NCBI RefSeq assembly: GCF_905479755.1
Contig: NZ_CAJQNT010000016.1
Span: 53,659-117,658 of the forward strand
DNA from: an uncultured Schumannella sp.
GTDB lineage: Bacteria > Actinomycetota > Actinomycetes > Actinomycetales > Microbacteriaceae
Reading direction: 5' to 3'
DNA length: 64,000 nt
Below, piece after piece: positions 55,505 to 63,484 of this stretch. Numbering within the stretch: the first letter of the stretch is position 1; every line of letters begins with the position of its first letter. The notes under the pieces were generated by a model. The model was not told where the DNA came from. It saw only the letters and a program-made list of their open reading frames with translations, and searched no databases. The translations under genes and the position numbers were made by a program.

Positions 55505-57139
55505 CTACTTCACTGTGACGTGGAGGTGGTCGTAGTGCCCACCCGTCACGTTGCCGGGGTCGTGCATCCCGCCGCCGTTGTATGGACGCCAACCCTCGGA
55601 ATCGCGCGAGAGCGACCAGATTTTGCCTTGCCAGATCAGGTACTCGACGCCGAGCGCTTCGGCGTGGGTCTGCATCCACTCGGTGACCTGCCAGCCGTAG
55701 GCGAGCTGCTCAGCGGTCGGGTACTGGCCGATCGCGTTGCCGAACGTCAGATCACACGCACGGCCCAGGGGATGCTCCGATTGGGTGCCGGGCCGGGGTG
55801 AGTAGCAGCCCCACCCGGTGTCGGGGAACGAGGCGATGGTCTGCTCGTACAGGTGCAGCATCCGGGCGGTGATCTGCCCGGTCGAGGTCGGGTCGTCGAC
55901 CATCCGGTTCGGGTCATCGCTGTCGAACGGTGCCGGGTCACCGGCGGTGCCGGTGCTGCTCTCACATCCGGTCGGAGACCCGACTGAGGCTTCAGGGAGG
56001 TCGGCGGCGTTGTGTTGGTTCAGCCATGCGGCAGGGTCGATGAACTCGCCGTTGGTGCCGCCGTCACGAACCTCGAAATGCAGATGCGGCCCCGTGCTCA
56101 TGCCCGAGGAACCGACGTCGGCGATGTGCTGCCCGGCACGTACTTGATCGCCCACCGAGACGTGGATGCCGTGCTGCCAACTGTGCGCGTACGCGGTCGC
56201 CACGGTGCGCCCGCCGATACGGTGCTCGATCACGACCAGGCCGCCGTACCCGCCGGAAAACTCGGCGACGGTGACCGTGCCGGAGGCGGCGGCGAGGATC
56301 GGGGTGCCGTCCGGGGCGGCGAAGTCGGCGCCCGTGTGGAAGCTCTGCTCCCCGGTGATTGGGTGGATGCGCGATCCGAACGGTGACGTGGGAACCCAGG
56401 TGCCCTCCGGCAAGGGGAATACCACGCGCGATGACTCCGCGACCTCAGCCACTACGACGGTGGGGAGGAGCGGTGCTGGGTTGATCGGTCCACCCGCTCC
56501 GGTGAGCGTGCTCAGGATGGTGAGTGCGACCGGCTCGTAGTTGTTGTACCTGTCGGGGTAGGCACTGACTTCGACGGCTTGAGCTGCCTCGCCCTTGCTC
56601 ATCTGCTGCCAGCCGGGAATGTCGAGCAGGCCACGCGGACTCGGGTAGTTGGGGCCGTCGGGCCCGCCGTAGAACGCCTCAGCTTGATAGGTGGAGTCCA
56701 TGAGTTCGGCGACCGTTCCCCACCCCGACTGCGGGCGCATCTGGAACAGGCCCAGGCTGTCGTGGTCGCCACCATTGCCGTCGTTCGGGTAGTCGGCGCT
56801 CTCGGGGTAGGCGGAGGTGTTCGACAGCATCCGCAGGGTGGATTCGGTCAGTGCTGCCATGAGCGCGATCTGGATGCCGTCGCGCCCCACCCCGTCGATG
56901 GCGGAACCGATCTCGATGATGGTGGCTGCGTGCGTGAGTTGTTGCCGGTTGAGCGTGATGGTCTCGCCGTTCGCGGTGGTCGCCGTGAGCGAGTCGGGGA
57001 TGTTCCCGATGGTGACGCCGGTGCCGTCGATGGTGCACGCGGCGTTCGCGGCGGGGTTCATCAGCACGCCGATCGCCAGCAGGCCGACGAATGGGCCGAG
57101 CAGGAGCAGCAGGGCCAGCGCGATGGCTACCTTTTTCAT
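55505..57139 (-). CDS. Three-domain cell-wall hydrolase (transglycosylase-like, M23, M15-like)
   Basis: A 544-residue exported enzyme that could open peptidoglycan for the mating channel (VirB1-like role). A signal or anchor helix (residues 3-24) is followed by a lysozyme-like region (ALMAALTESTLR, DSLGLFQMRPQSGWGT), an M23 metallopeptidase (HTGADFAAPDGTP, GPHLHFEV) and a C-terminal region with the zinc-ligand pattern of M15/ARB_07466-like domains (SEHPLGRACDLT, HYDHLHV). ATG 57139 is preferred over 57145 because GGAGG then lies at a proper distance. Confidence 0.85.
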   Translation of the reverse strand: MKKVAIALALLLLLGPFVGLLAIGVLMNPAANAACTIDGTGVTIGNIPDSLTATTANGETITLNRQQLTHAATIIEIGSAIDGVGRDGIQIALMAALTESTLRMLSNTSAYPESADYPNDGNGGDHDSLGLFQMRPQSGWGTVAELMDSTYQAEAFYGGPDGPNYPSPRGLLDIPGWQQMSKGEAAQAVEVSAYPDRYNNYEPVALTILSTLTGAGGPINPAPLLPTVVVAEVAESSRVVFPLPEGTWVPTSPFGSRIHPITGEQSFHTGADFAAPDGTPILAAASGTVTVAEFSGGYGGLVVIEHRIGGRTVATAYAHSWQHGIHVSVGDQVRAGQHIADVGSSGMSTGPHLHFEVRDGGTNGEFIDPAAWLNQHNAADLPEASVGSPTGCESSTGTAGDPAPFDSDDPNRMVDDPTSTGQITARMLHLYEQTIASFPDTGWGCYSPRPGTQSEHPLGRACDLTFGNAIGQYPTAEQLAYGWQVTEWMQTHAEALGVEYLIWQGKIWSLSRDSEGWRPYNGGGMHDPGNVTGGHYDHLHVTVK

Positions 57140-57155
57140 GGTCATGGCCTCCGTG

Positions 57156-57881
57156 TCAGCGCAGCGGCTGGTCGAGGAGCGACAGACGCAGCAGGTAGCA
57201 CGACGGCACCGCACCGGCATCCGGTGCGTCGGTCGTGCTCTGGCTGCCGGTCGGCGGGATCTCGGGTGGGCAGGCGAGGAAGATGGTGAACACCACCTGG
57301 TGCTCAGAAGTCACCAGTTCGTCGTTCCAGATGCCGTCGCGGTGCCGGGTGCCCTCGATCGTGATGGCGGTCGCCCCGACCGGGAGTTGGCCGGGCCGGG
57401 CTTGCTCGACTGCCCCGGCCCACTGCTCGGGCACATAGGCGTCGGTGATCATCAGGTGCTGGCTCGTGCTGTACTGGCGCAGATCGACCCAGGCGTCACG
57501 GTCCGGCAGGTAGGAGGTGACGTCGGAGGCCAGGCCCGCTTGCTCATTCCCGGTCGGGTCACCTACGTCGAGCAGCACGGCGGTGTGGTCCAGCGGTAGG
57601 AACCCGCTGGTGGTATCCCAGGTGAATAGCGCGTGCGCGGCCGAGCGTGCGAACTCTTCGGGGTCGGTCGACGGGGGGATGTAGGGCAGGCGCGGAGTCG
57701 GCTGATCGGGAGTGGAGCGAGTCGGTACCGGTGGCCTATCGGGTGACGGACCGGTGTCGTTCGGGCCGGTCACCAGCCCATAGACGCCGATCGCAGCCAG
57801 GACGAGGAACGCGGCCCCGGCGCAGACGAGGGAGATCAATCGGCGGCGGGTTCGGGCGGGTTCATCGGGAGTCGTCTTCAT
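57156..57881 (-). CDS. Membrane-anchored transfer protein (VirB8/TcpC-like position)
   Basis: A 241-residue protein with one N-terminal transmembrane helix (about 15-38), a Pro/Thr-rich linker (about 40-68) and an extracellular domain. This layout fits VirB8/TcpC scaffold proteins of type IV channels, but sequence similarity was not established. It lies directly upstream of the cell-wall hydrolase in the same unit. Confidence 0.55.
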   Translation of the reverse strand: MKTTPDEPARTRRRLISLVCAGAAFLVLAAIGVYGLVTGPNDTGPSPDRPPVPTRSTPDQPTPRLPYIPPSTDPEEFARSAAHALFTWDTTSGFLPLDHTAVLLDVGDPTGNEQAGLASDVTSYLPDRDAWVDLRQYSTSQHLMITDAYVPEQWAGAVEQARPGQLPVGATAITIEGTRHRDGIWNDELVTSEHQVVFTIFLACPPEIPPTGSQSTTDAPDAGAVPSCYLLRLSLLDQPLR

Positions 57882-57917
57882 AACCCCCAGGTGCGCCGCC
57901 CACGCACCCGATGAGGG

Positions 57918-58898
57918 TCAGAGCGCTCGGAGGTGCCTACGCGGGTTGTCCAGCGACTGCCGGGCGGCGCGTAGCTCGTCGGCGAACGTGCTGGTGCCAT
58001 CAGCGGTCGCGAGGAACGAGGCGATCTGCTCGTCGGTGAGATCGTTCGCCAGCACGTCGGCGTCGTAGTGCGTCCACCAGTCGGCAAGCTCCGTCCAGGT
58101 GGCGACGAACGCGCGCACCGGCCACCGCGCAGGCTCGGTCTCACTCGCGGAGATGACCGGCACGGGCTTGGCTTGCGCCGCCTGAGCGCGGGCGACGGCC
58201 TCACGCGCCGTGGCCTCCAGATCGGCGTCCTCGCTGGTCACTTCGGCGACAGCGGCACGAGTGCGCTCGAAGCCGGGATGCACCGGAGCACCGGCGTTGA
58301 TGCGTTCGACCTCCGCTGCCGCCTCGGCGCGCACTGTCGCGGGCAGATCGGGATCTTCGGCGACTTGCCGCAGGTAGTCGATCTTGTCGAGCGTCTTGTA
58401 CGACGCACCGCCGGGGATCATTGCGGCGGCTTGCTCGCTTGCTCGGCCCGCGGCTTCGGACGGTGCGGGAAACTTTCCCACACCGTCGTTTCCGGGCTGG
58501 TTCTGCGCACTGAACCGTGTTGCTGCCTGCCTGCGCGCGGCGTCCTCGGCCATGAGGGTCTTCAGTTCGCGATACAGCGCAGTCTTCTCGCTCGGGGTGA
58601 GGTCTTTGTGCAGAAGGTTGTCGTCTTGCTCAGCCAGCAGGTGTCCCAGCCTGCCCGAGACGCCCGAGCGCACCCACACGCTCACTGTGCGCCAGCCGAG
58701 CAGCTTGATCGCGGCCAGCCGCCGAGCGCCGCACACCAGCACCCCGTCGATGGTGACCGTCAACGGTTGCAGGAGTCCGTCGCGGGCGATGGACTCGGCC
58801 AGCTCGGTCAGGTCGCCCAGATCGGTGCGGTGCCGGTTGCCGATGATGATCGAGGCGACGGTGCGGTCGAGTTCGATGTGCCCGGTGTGCCTGCTCAT
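57918..58898 (-). CDS. ParB/RepB-family protein of the element
   Basis: A 326-residue protein whose N-terminal ParB domain (about 1-110) has IARDGLLQPLTVTIDGVLVCGARRLAAI, matching the CTP-binding fold with its GxRR motif in the form GARRL. A helical, charged C-terminal half follows. Such proteins may stabilise the excised circular form or regulate transfer. No parS-like palindrome specific to it was found. It overlaps the upstream gene by four bases. Confidence 0.8.
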   Translation of the reverse strand: MSRHTGHIELDRTVASIIIGNRHRTDLGDLTELAESIARDGLLQPLTVTIDGVLVCGARRLAAIKLLGWRTVSVWVRSGVSGRLGHLLAEQDDNLLHKDLTPSEKTALYRELKTLMAEDAARRQAATRFSAQNQPGNDGVGKFPAPSEAAGRASEQAAAMIPGGASYKTLDKIDYLRQVAEDPDLPATVRAEAAAEVERINAGAPVHPGFERTRAAVAEVTSEDADLEATAREAVARAQAAQAKPVPVISASETEPARWPVRAFVATWTELADWWTHYDADVLANDLTDEQIASFLATADGTSTFADELRAARQSLDNPRRHLRAL

Positions 58899-59743
58899 GA
58901 CCGGCCCCCATGTTTGGGAGCCGCGAGGGAGATCATCAGTACGAGATCGTCGTCGCGCAGCAGCGCGCGCAGACTCTCGCCAATCAGGAACCTGAGCAGG
59001 ATGCCGCGCCCAGGAGTGGTCGCGGCATAGGCCGGGCTGGGATGCCCGAGCAGCGCCTTCAACAGTGCTGTCCAGGCGGTGCCGTTCACGTCCAGCAGGG
59101 CGCGAGCGTGCTTGTCGCGGCGCAGCGCTTCATAGGCGCTCTGGCGGCTACCCGCACCGGCCAGAGCCTGGCAGATGTGCTCGACCCCGGCGCGGGCGAC
59201 GTGTGGGGGCCAGCCCAGCAGCGTGAACAGCGCGATCGCGTCCTCCACCGCCGAGCCTGCCGAGCAGCTCGTCGTCGTACTGGCCGGTTCGTCGGCGCCG
59301 GTCGGTTCGGGATCGGTGACGTGGAATGCGGAGTGATAGTCCGTCAGCGGGTTCTCCCGATCCGACAGCCTCTCCGCGTCATGGAACGCAGAGACGTGCG
59401 GGCGTCGGGCCTGATGCACCGAACACAACAGACCCTGCCCGCGTTCCTCAGCGATGCAGGTGATGCGCACCGCGTGGGTCACCACGCCCCACGGGTCGTT
59501 CGCGTTACGCGCGGCCTTGGTGCGCATCACATCAAATGCGGCTGATGCCGCCTCCCAGGGGTCGAGGCCGTGCTTGCGCGCCAGCGCCCCGTACTTGTCG
59601 GCGGCGTAGACCATCAGGTCAGCGGCGACCGGATCGGATTGCCACGCGCCAGGGCCGCTCTCGTGCAGCCGATTCAGCAGGGCACGCAAGCCCTCGCTCC
59701 GAGTGAAATCTTCCGGTTCACGGAAGGTCGTGCGGATTGTCAT
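58895..59743 (-). CDS. Conserved hypothetical protein of the element
   Basis: A 282-residue soluble protein, helical, with a conserved N-terminal core (LHESGPGAWQSDPVAADLMV, residues about 22-41, and WEAASAAFDVMRT). The ATG at 59743 follows AGGAGG. Its coupling to the ParB-like gene and its nearness to prim-pol suggest a role in replication or maintenance. No motif that fixes a function is visible. Confidence 0.6.
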   Translation of the reverse strand: MTIRTTFREPEDFTRSEGLRALLNRLHESGPGAWQSDPVAADLMVYAADKYGALARKHGLDPWEAASAAFDVMRTKAARNANDPWGVVTHAVRITCIAEERGQGLLCSVHQARRPHVSAFHDAERLSDRENPLTDYHSAFHVTDPEPTGADEPASTTTSCSAGSAVEDAIALFTLLGWPPHVARAGVEHICQALAGAGSRQSAYEALRRDKHARALLDVNGTAWTALLKALLGHPSPAYAATTPGRGILLRFLIGESLRALLRDDDLVLMISLAAPKHGGRS

Positions 59744-59834
59744 GATGGCACCTCCTGGCGGCAAGGTGCACGCAGCGGGCCATCAGGTCGGGGGTGGTCG
59801 GGCGTTCGTCGTCGAGTCATCGCTGATCACCGCT

Positions 59835-60296
59835 TCACGACTTCCCGACCGCAGTCCTCGTCGGAGCATGGTGCCGGGCACCGTGCCCGAACGCCGACAG
59901 CGGCGACAGCTGCCTGGCCCGGTCGCCGAGGTTCCGCAGCCCGGCCACGAGTGGTTCTCGGGCCTTGCGCGACATCTCGACTTCCAGGTCGATGCCCCGC
60001 CCGGCCAGTGAGGCCGTGTTGCGGGCGATCAGATCGGTGGGCCGCACCCACTCGATGCCGCGCGCCCGGTGTTCCTCGAGCTTCTGCTCGACCTCCGCCG
60101 CGTCAGCTGCATCGGTGATCTCGTCAGCTCCGGTGGTCTCGACCGTGGCGTCCTTGCGCTTGGTCACGTCAGCCGAGGCGACCGCCTCGGGTACCTGCCG
60201 AACCTCGCTGCGGTCTTCCGGCATCTCCGGTTCGGGCACATCTTCGACGCGCGCGTCCTCGTACGCTCGCGCCTGCTCTTGCGGGTCGATGTTCAT
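59835..60296 (-). CDS. Charged hypothetical protein of the element
   Basis: A 153-residue, highly charged protein without transmembrane segments. The N-terminal third is acidic (EDVPEPEMPEDRSE), and the C-terminal end is basic. Residues 85-130 (EEHRARGIEWVRPTDL, ARNTASLAGRGIDLEVEMSR) look conserved and could bind nucleic acid. Its ATG overlaps the DUF2637 gene stop. In other elements a similar protein neighbours the mobilisation region, which is the only hint of role. Confidence 0.5.
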   Translation of the reverse strand: MNIDPQEQARAYEDARVEDVPEPEMPEDRSEVRQVPEAVASADVTKRKDATVETTGADEITDAADAAEVEQKLEEHRARGIEWVRPTDLIARNTASLAGRGIDLEVEMSRKAREPLVAGLRNLGDRARQLSPLSAFGHGARHHAPTRTAVGKS

Positions 60297-60979
60297 GATG
60301 TTGTCTCCATTCCTGTTGTGGTCTCCGGTTCCTCGACCGGCGGGGTGAACCAACGGCCCACGGTCGAGGGATGCACTTGCAACTCATCGGCGATCGCCTT
60401 GTTCGACCAGCCGGCCTCCCGAAGCCGCGCGGCACGCTCACGCCGCCCAAGCACCGACTCGGCCTCTGGCTCGGCGTCCGGTTCGACTTCGGACTCGGGT
60501 GCTGGTGCTGGGTCTGCCTCGGCTACGGCTGGTAGCTCGCGCGGTGCCTGAGCGGGACAATCCGGCGGCTTAGTGGTCGAGCGTGTGAGGACGACGGTGA
60601 GGTGCGTGCTGGCCAGTAGCACCAGTGGCGGCACTGCCGCGACCGTCGCGGCGAGCATCGCGGGCACGCTGGCGTCGGCAGCAACGACCGCGTGCAGCGC
60701 GTTCGCGGCCACAGACACGAGCGCCCCGCAGATCAGCAGCGCCCACGGATACCAGGAACCTCGGCGACCATCGAGCGCGACGACCGCGATCGTCGAGACC
60801 ACGATCAGCCCGTCGACCAGCAGCGGCCAGATCCACGCCTGCCCTGAAGCGATACCCGACCGGGCCGCGAGGTCGGCCAGCGCCATGAACGAGAGCCAGA
60901 ACGCACCGATGCCGATCAAGACCGTGCCGGTCGCGGCGGTCACCACCGCCCAACCCCATCCAGGTCGTCGCGCGCTCAT
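60293..60979 (-). CDS. DUF2637 membrane protein with C-terminal HTH
   Basis: A 228-residue protein with four transmembrane segments (about residues 8-32, 42-62, 70-92, 100-125), as in DUF2637, and a short C-terminal helix-turn-helix (RLREAGWSNKAIADELQVHPSTVGRWF). A membrane-bound DNA-binding protein like this could tether the element DNA at the membrane or regulate transfer. DUF2637 proteins (Spd-like) accompany replication genes in actinobacterial elements. The ATG shares one base with the prim-pol stop. Confidence 0.78.
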   Translation of the reverse strand: MSARRPGWGWAVVTAATGTVLIGIGAFWLSFMALADLAARSGIASGQAWIWPLLVDGLIVVSTIAVVALDGRRGSWYPWALLICGALVSVAANALHAVVAADASVPAMLAATVAAVPPLVLLASTHLTVVLTRSTTKPPDCPAQAPRELPAVAEADPAPAPESEVEPDAEPEAESVLGRRERAARLREAGWSNKAIADELQVHPSTVGRWFTPPVEEPETTTGMETTS

Positions 60980-61947
60980 CACAGCCCCCGACCACTCGCC
61001 GAGGCCGCCACCGTCTCGCTGCGGGTAAGTGGCGCATCCATCTGGCGTGCGGGGGCGCGATGACGCGGCCCGTAAGTGCTGACGTGGCGATATGCCGAGC
61101 CGACCGTTCGGGTGATCTCGCGCTCGCCCAGACCGGACTGGCTCGCGGCCTTGCCGAGCGCGTCGAGTGCTTCGCGGGGCGAGTGGCCGTGCTCGGCCAT
61201 GCGGCACGCGGCTTTGAACAGCCCGAGGTTGCGTTCGCCCTCGGGTCTGTTCGCCACCTGCGAGGCAAGCCGGGCAACATCCAGCGGCCAGCCACCCGGC
61301 GGCGCGGGCGCAGTGGTGTACTTCGGGTGCGGATCGAGGAAGTCGCGCAGCCGCTGCGCGTCCAGCCGCGCGACTGGGCGCGCGGTCACACTCTCGACCC
61401 GATACTGCATCCGGCGACCGTCGATCATGCGCTGCGAGGGCGGCACGATGATGTAGCCGCCGTCGCCCCGAAAGTCGATACCCGCCCGGCCCACCTGCCA
61501 CGACCGCTGCTCATGCTCCGCATCTGCGGGAAAGTACAGGTGCCTACCGCCGGTCGGCGTCGTCACCACCGCCAACGGCTCGCACAGCAGCCCCGAGCGG
61601 GCCGCACGTCCGAACGCGGCATATCCGTCGACCTTGTGCACGTCGACGTCGACAACGACCACTCCCGAGGCCGCGCCGGTCGGGATGGCAAGGTTCGCGC
61701 CTGGCCGTCGTCGCCACCACGCCTCCACCCGTCCGGCATCAGTGGTCGCGTCGTGAAAACCACTCTCGGGAATCGGACGCTTCCCGCCCGGCGCACACGG
61801 GAACACCGGCACCCCGAGCCGGGCGAGCTCACGTGCGGCGCGCGGGAGCGGGATGCCTGCGTCGAGCCGGGAGAAGATCACAGCGACCGCCGAGGCCCGG
61901 CGCGCGATCACGTCCTGCGCCGTGCGAGCGTCGCGTACCTCAGCCAT
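60979..61947 (-). CDS. Bifunctional primase-polymerase (prim-pol)
   Basis: A 322-residue enzyme with an archaeo-eukaryotic-type primase-polymerase domain in residues 25-215. The metal pair is D100/D102 in VVVVDVDVHKVDG, and a conserved histidine lies in TPTGGRHLYF. It lacks the fused helicase of larger prim-pols. It would prime replication of the transferred or excised DNA, as in replicating actinobacterial integrative elements. First gene of the leftward unit, with GGAGG ahead. Confidence 0.85.
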   Translation of the reverse strand: MAEVRDARTAQDVIARRASAVAVIFSRLDAGIPLPRAARELARLGVPVFPCAPGGKRPIPESGFHDATTDAGRVEAWWRRRPGANLAIPTGAASGVVVVDVDVHKVDGYAAFGRAARSGLLCEPLAVVTTPTGGRHLYFPADAEHEQRSWQVGRAGIDFRGDGGYIIVPPSQRMIDGRRMQYRVESVTARPVARLDAQRLRDFLDPHPKYTTAPAPPGGWPLDVARLASQVANRPEGERNLGLFKAACRMAEHGHSPREALDALGKAASQSGLGEREITRTVGSAYRHVSTYGPRHRAPARQMDAPLTRSETVAASASGRGL

Positions 61948-62051
61948 CGTCTGACCTCCTTCCGCCCGAGGCCACTCATCAACGAGTAGCCGTACGACCG
62001 TGAGGTACGTCGGGAGGGTCAGGAAGAGGAGACGGACAAGGAGACGAGACA

Positions 62052-62210
62052 GTGACCATCAAGCTTCTCGAAGAACCCGACGAGTCCTTACCGGCCTACC
62101 AGCCCGATTCATGCCTGAGACGGTTGGAGGCAGATGATCTGAAAGAAGCGGCGCAGAATTGGCAGATCCGGCACAGTCCTCAGACGGTCTGCGCACCCAT
62201 CGTGCGGTAG
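62052..62210 (+). CDS. Possible 52-residue protein
   Basis: GTG at 62052 has AAGGAGACGAGACA before it. The product is hydrophilic and ends inside the C-terminal end of the opposite AraC-like gene. It could equally be a remnant of a longer gene. Nothing similar is recognised. Confidence 0.25.
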   Translation: MTIKLLEEPDESLPAYQPDSCLRRLEADDLKEAAQNWQIRHSPQTVCAPIVR

Positions 62211-63037
62211 TGGCCAGGGGTGACACCGACGTACTTGCGGAACAGCCGCGTGCCGTGCGAGCGGGAGCGCCAGCCGACTCTCTGCATCGCGGCGGTGACC
62301 GTCAAATCAGTCTCCCGCAAGAGCTTGGCGAGGTAATCAGCGCGGATCATCGTCAGGAACGCGAGCGGGCTCTTGCCGTACGCCTCCACGAACACGCTAG
62401 ACAGCCGGGATGGTGACAAGTGAACCTCGGCGGCAAGGTCTTCCAGCGTCCACCGCTGCGCGGGGTACTCCCGCAGTAGGGCAGCGGCCCTCCGAACTTC
62501 AACACGCAATGGTGCAAAGCGACGGTCCCTCGGGAGCGTGGGCCGGATGTGCGCACGCTGGGAAGATGAAACGCGCACCGGAGACACCCTCACGAACGGG
62601 GCGATCACGTACATGATCTGAAACCACAGAGCTTGCATCCGGTAGTAGTGGCGCACGAAGTCACCCTCGACGCTCAACGCGACGAGCTCGTCGAGCCAGG
62701 GCATGAGCATCCCGGCACGAGCCTCACCCAGCCGGAGGATCTGCGCAGGCTCGGTGTAGATCGTCTCCGCGAACTCCTGTGCGTCAAGCCGGTCGTCGAG
62801 GAACCCAGCGTACTGCCAGCGCACTTGATCGAGCACATAGTCGGTGTCGAGGTAGATCGTGGTAACGGTGATGTGCCCTTCTGGCTCCGACCCTGCTAGA
62901 ACGTTTGCACCGAGTATGATCACATCACCGGTCTTGACAGGGAGTCGCCCAAATTCGCTAAACAGGAACGCGCTGCCATCGCGGACGACGACCACTTTTA
63001 CGCAGTCATAGGCCACTGGCCCCACCGCACGATGCAC
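62180..63037 (-). CDS. AraC-family transcriptional regulator
   Basis: At least 285 residues. The N-terminal cupin-like sensing domain is followed by the double HTH of AraC/XylS (WTLEDLAAEVHLSPSRLSSVF and TVTAAMQRVGWRSRSHGTRLFRKYVG). The called GTG at 63037 is probably internal: in the same frame the upstream sequence still reads as protein (HELGTYAPLLARAQT) but no ATG or GTG was found there. It lies next to a monooxygenase and an FMN reductase and may control them. Confidence 0.8.
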   Translation of the reverse strand: MHRAVGPVAYDCVKVVVVRDGSAFLFSEFGRLPVKTGDVIILGANVLAGSEPEGHITVTTIYLDTDYVLDQVRWQYAGFLDDRLDAQEFAETIYTEPAQILRLGEARAGMLMPWLDELVALSVEGDFVRHYYRMQALWFQIMYVIAPFVRVSPVRVSSSQRAHIRPTLPRDRRFAPLRVEVRRAAALLREYPAQRWTLEDLAAEVHLSPSRLSSVFVEAYGKSPLAFLTMIRADYLAKLLRETDLTVTAAMQRVGWRSRSHGTRLFRKYVGVTPGHYRTMGAQTV

Positions 63038-63083
63038 AGTCTGTGCTCGAGCCAGTAGGGGTGCGTATGTCCCGAGTTCATGG

Positions 63084-63437
63084 TCAATCTGTCGAACCTC
63101 GGGGTGGGAGATGCTGGCCGTGTGCCACGACGAAGGTCACTGGGATGGATGTGCCGTTCTGGATCAGTGGCTGGAGACCTTCGAAGTGCCGTCGGAAGCG
63201 ATCCGTCTGCGCCCAAACCTCCTTGGCCTCCGCGGATCGGAAACGAGTGAGGACGATCAGGCTGGTGTCGTCATCTGAGCGGTAGACCTCGTTGCCCAAC
63301 CAGCCGTGTTCCGTGGCCTCTGCGCTCATGTCCTGCATTTCGGCGATTTGGAATGCAATTAGCGCATCGATACCGCCTTCAACAGCGGTGAACGTATTGA
63401 TCGAGATGGATGGACTCTGGTGCTGCTGCTCGGTCAT
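63084..63437 (-). CDS. Antibiotic-biosynthesis-type monooxygenase (ABM fold)
   Basis: A 117-residue single-domain protein of the ABM/YgiN-like ferredoxin-fold family, which acts on quinones or similar aromatics without a metal, or serves as a small oxygenase. Typical features are SINTFTAVEGG near the start, WLGNEVYRSDDDTSLIVLTRF in the middle (parts of one motif), and an aromatic-lined pocket (W, F residues). GAGGAG precedes the ATG at 63437. Substrate unknown. Confidence 0.75.
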   Translation of the reverse strand: MTEQQHQSPSISINTFTAVEGGIDALIAFQIAEMQDMSAEATEHGWLGNEVYRSDDDTSLIVLTRFRSAEAKEVWAQTDRFRRHFEGLQPLIQNGTSIPVTFVVAHGQHLPPRGSTD

Positions 63438-63484
63438 GGGGAAACTCCTCTGTGAATGCTCGGATCGCGGTCAAAGTGCCGTAG

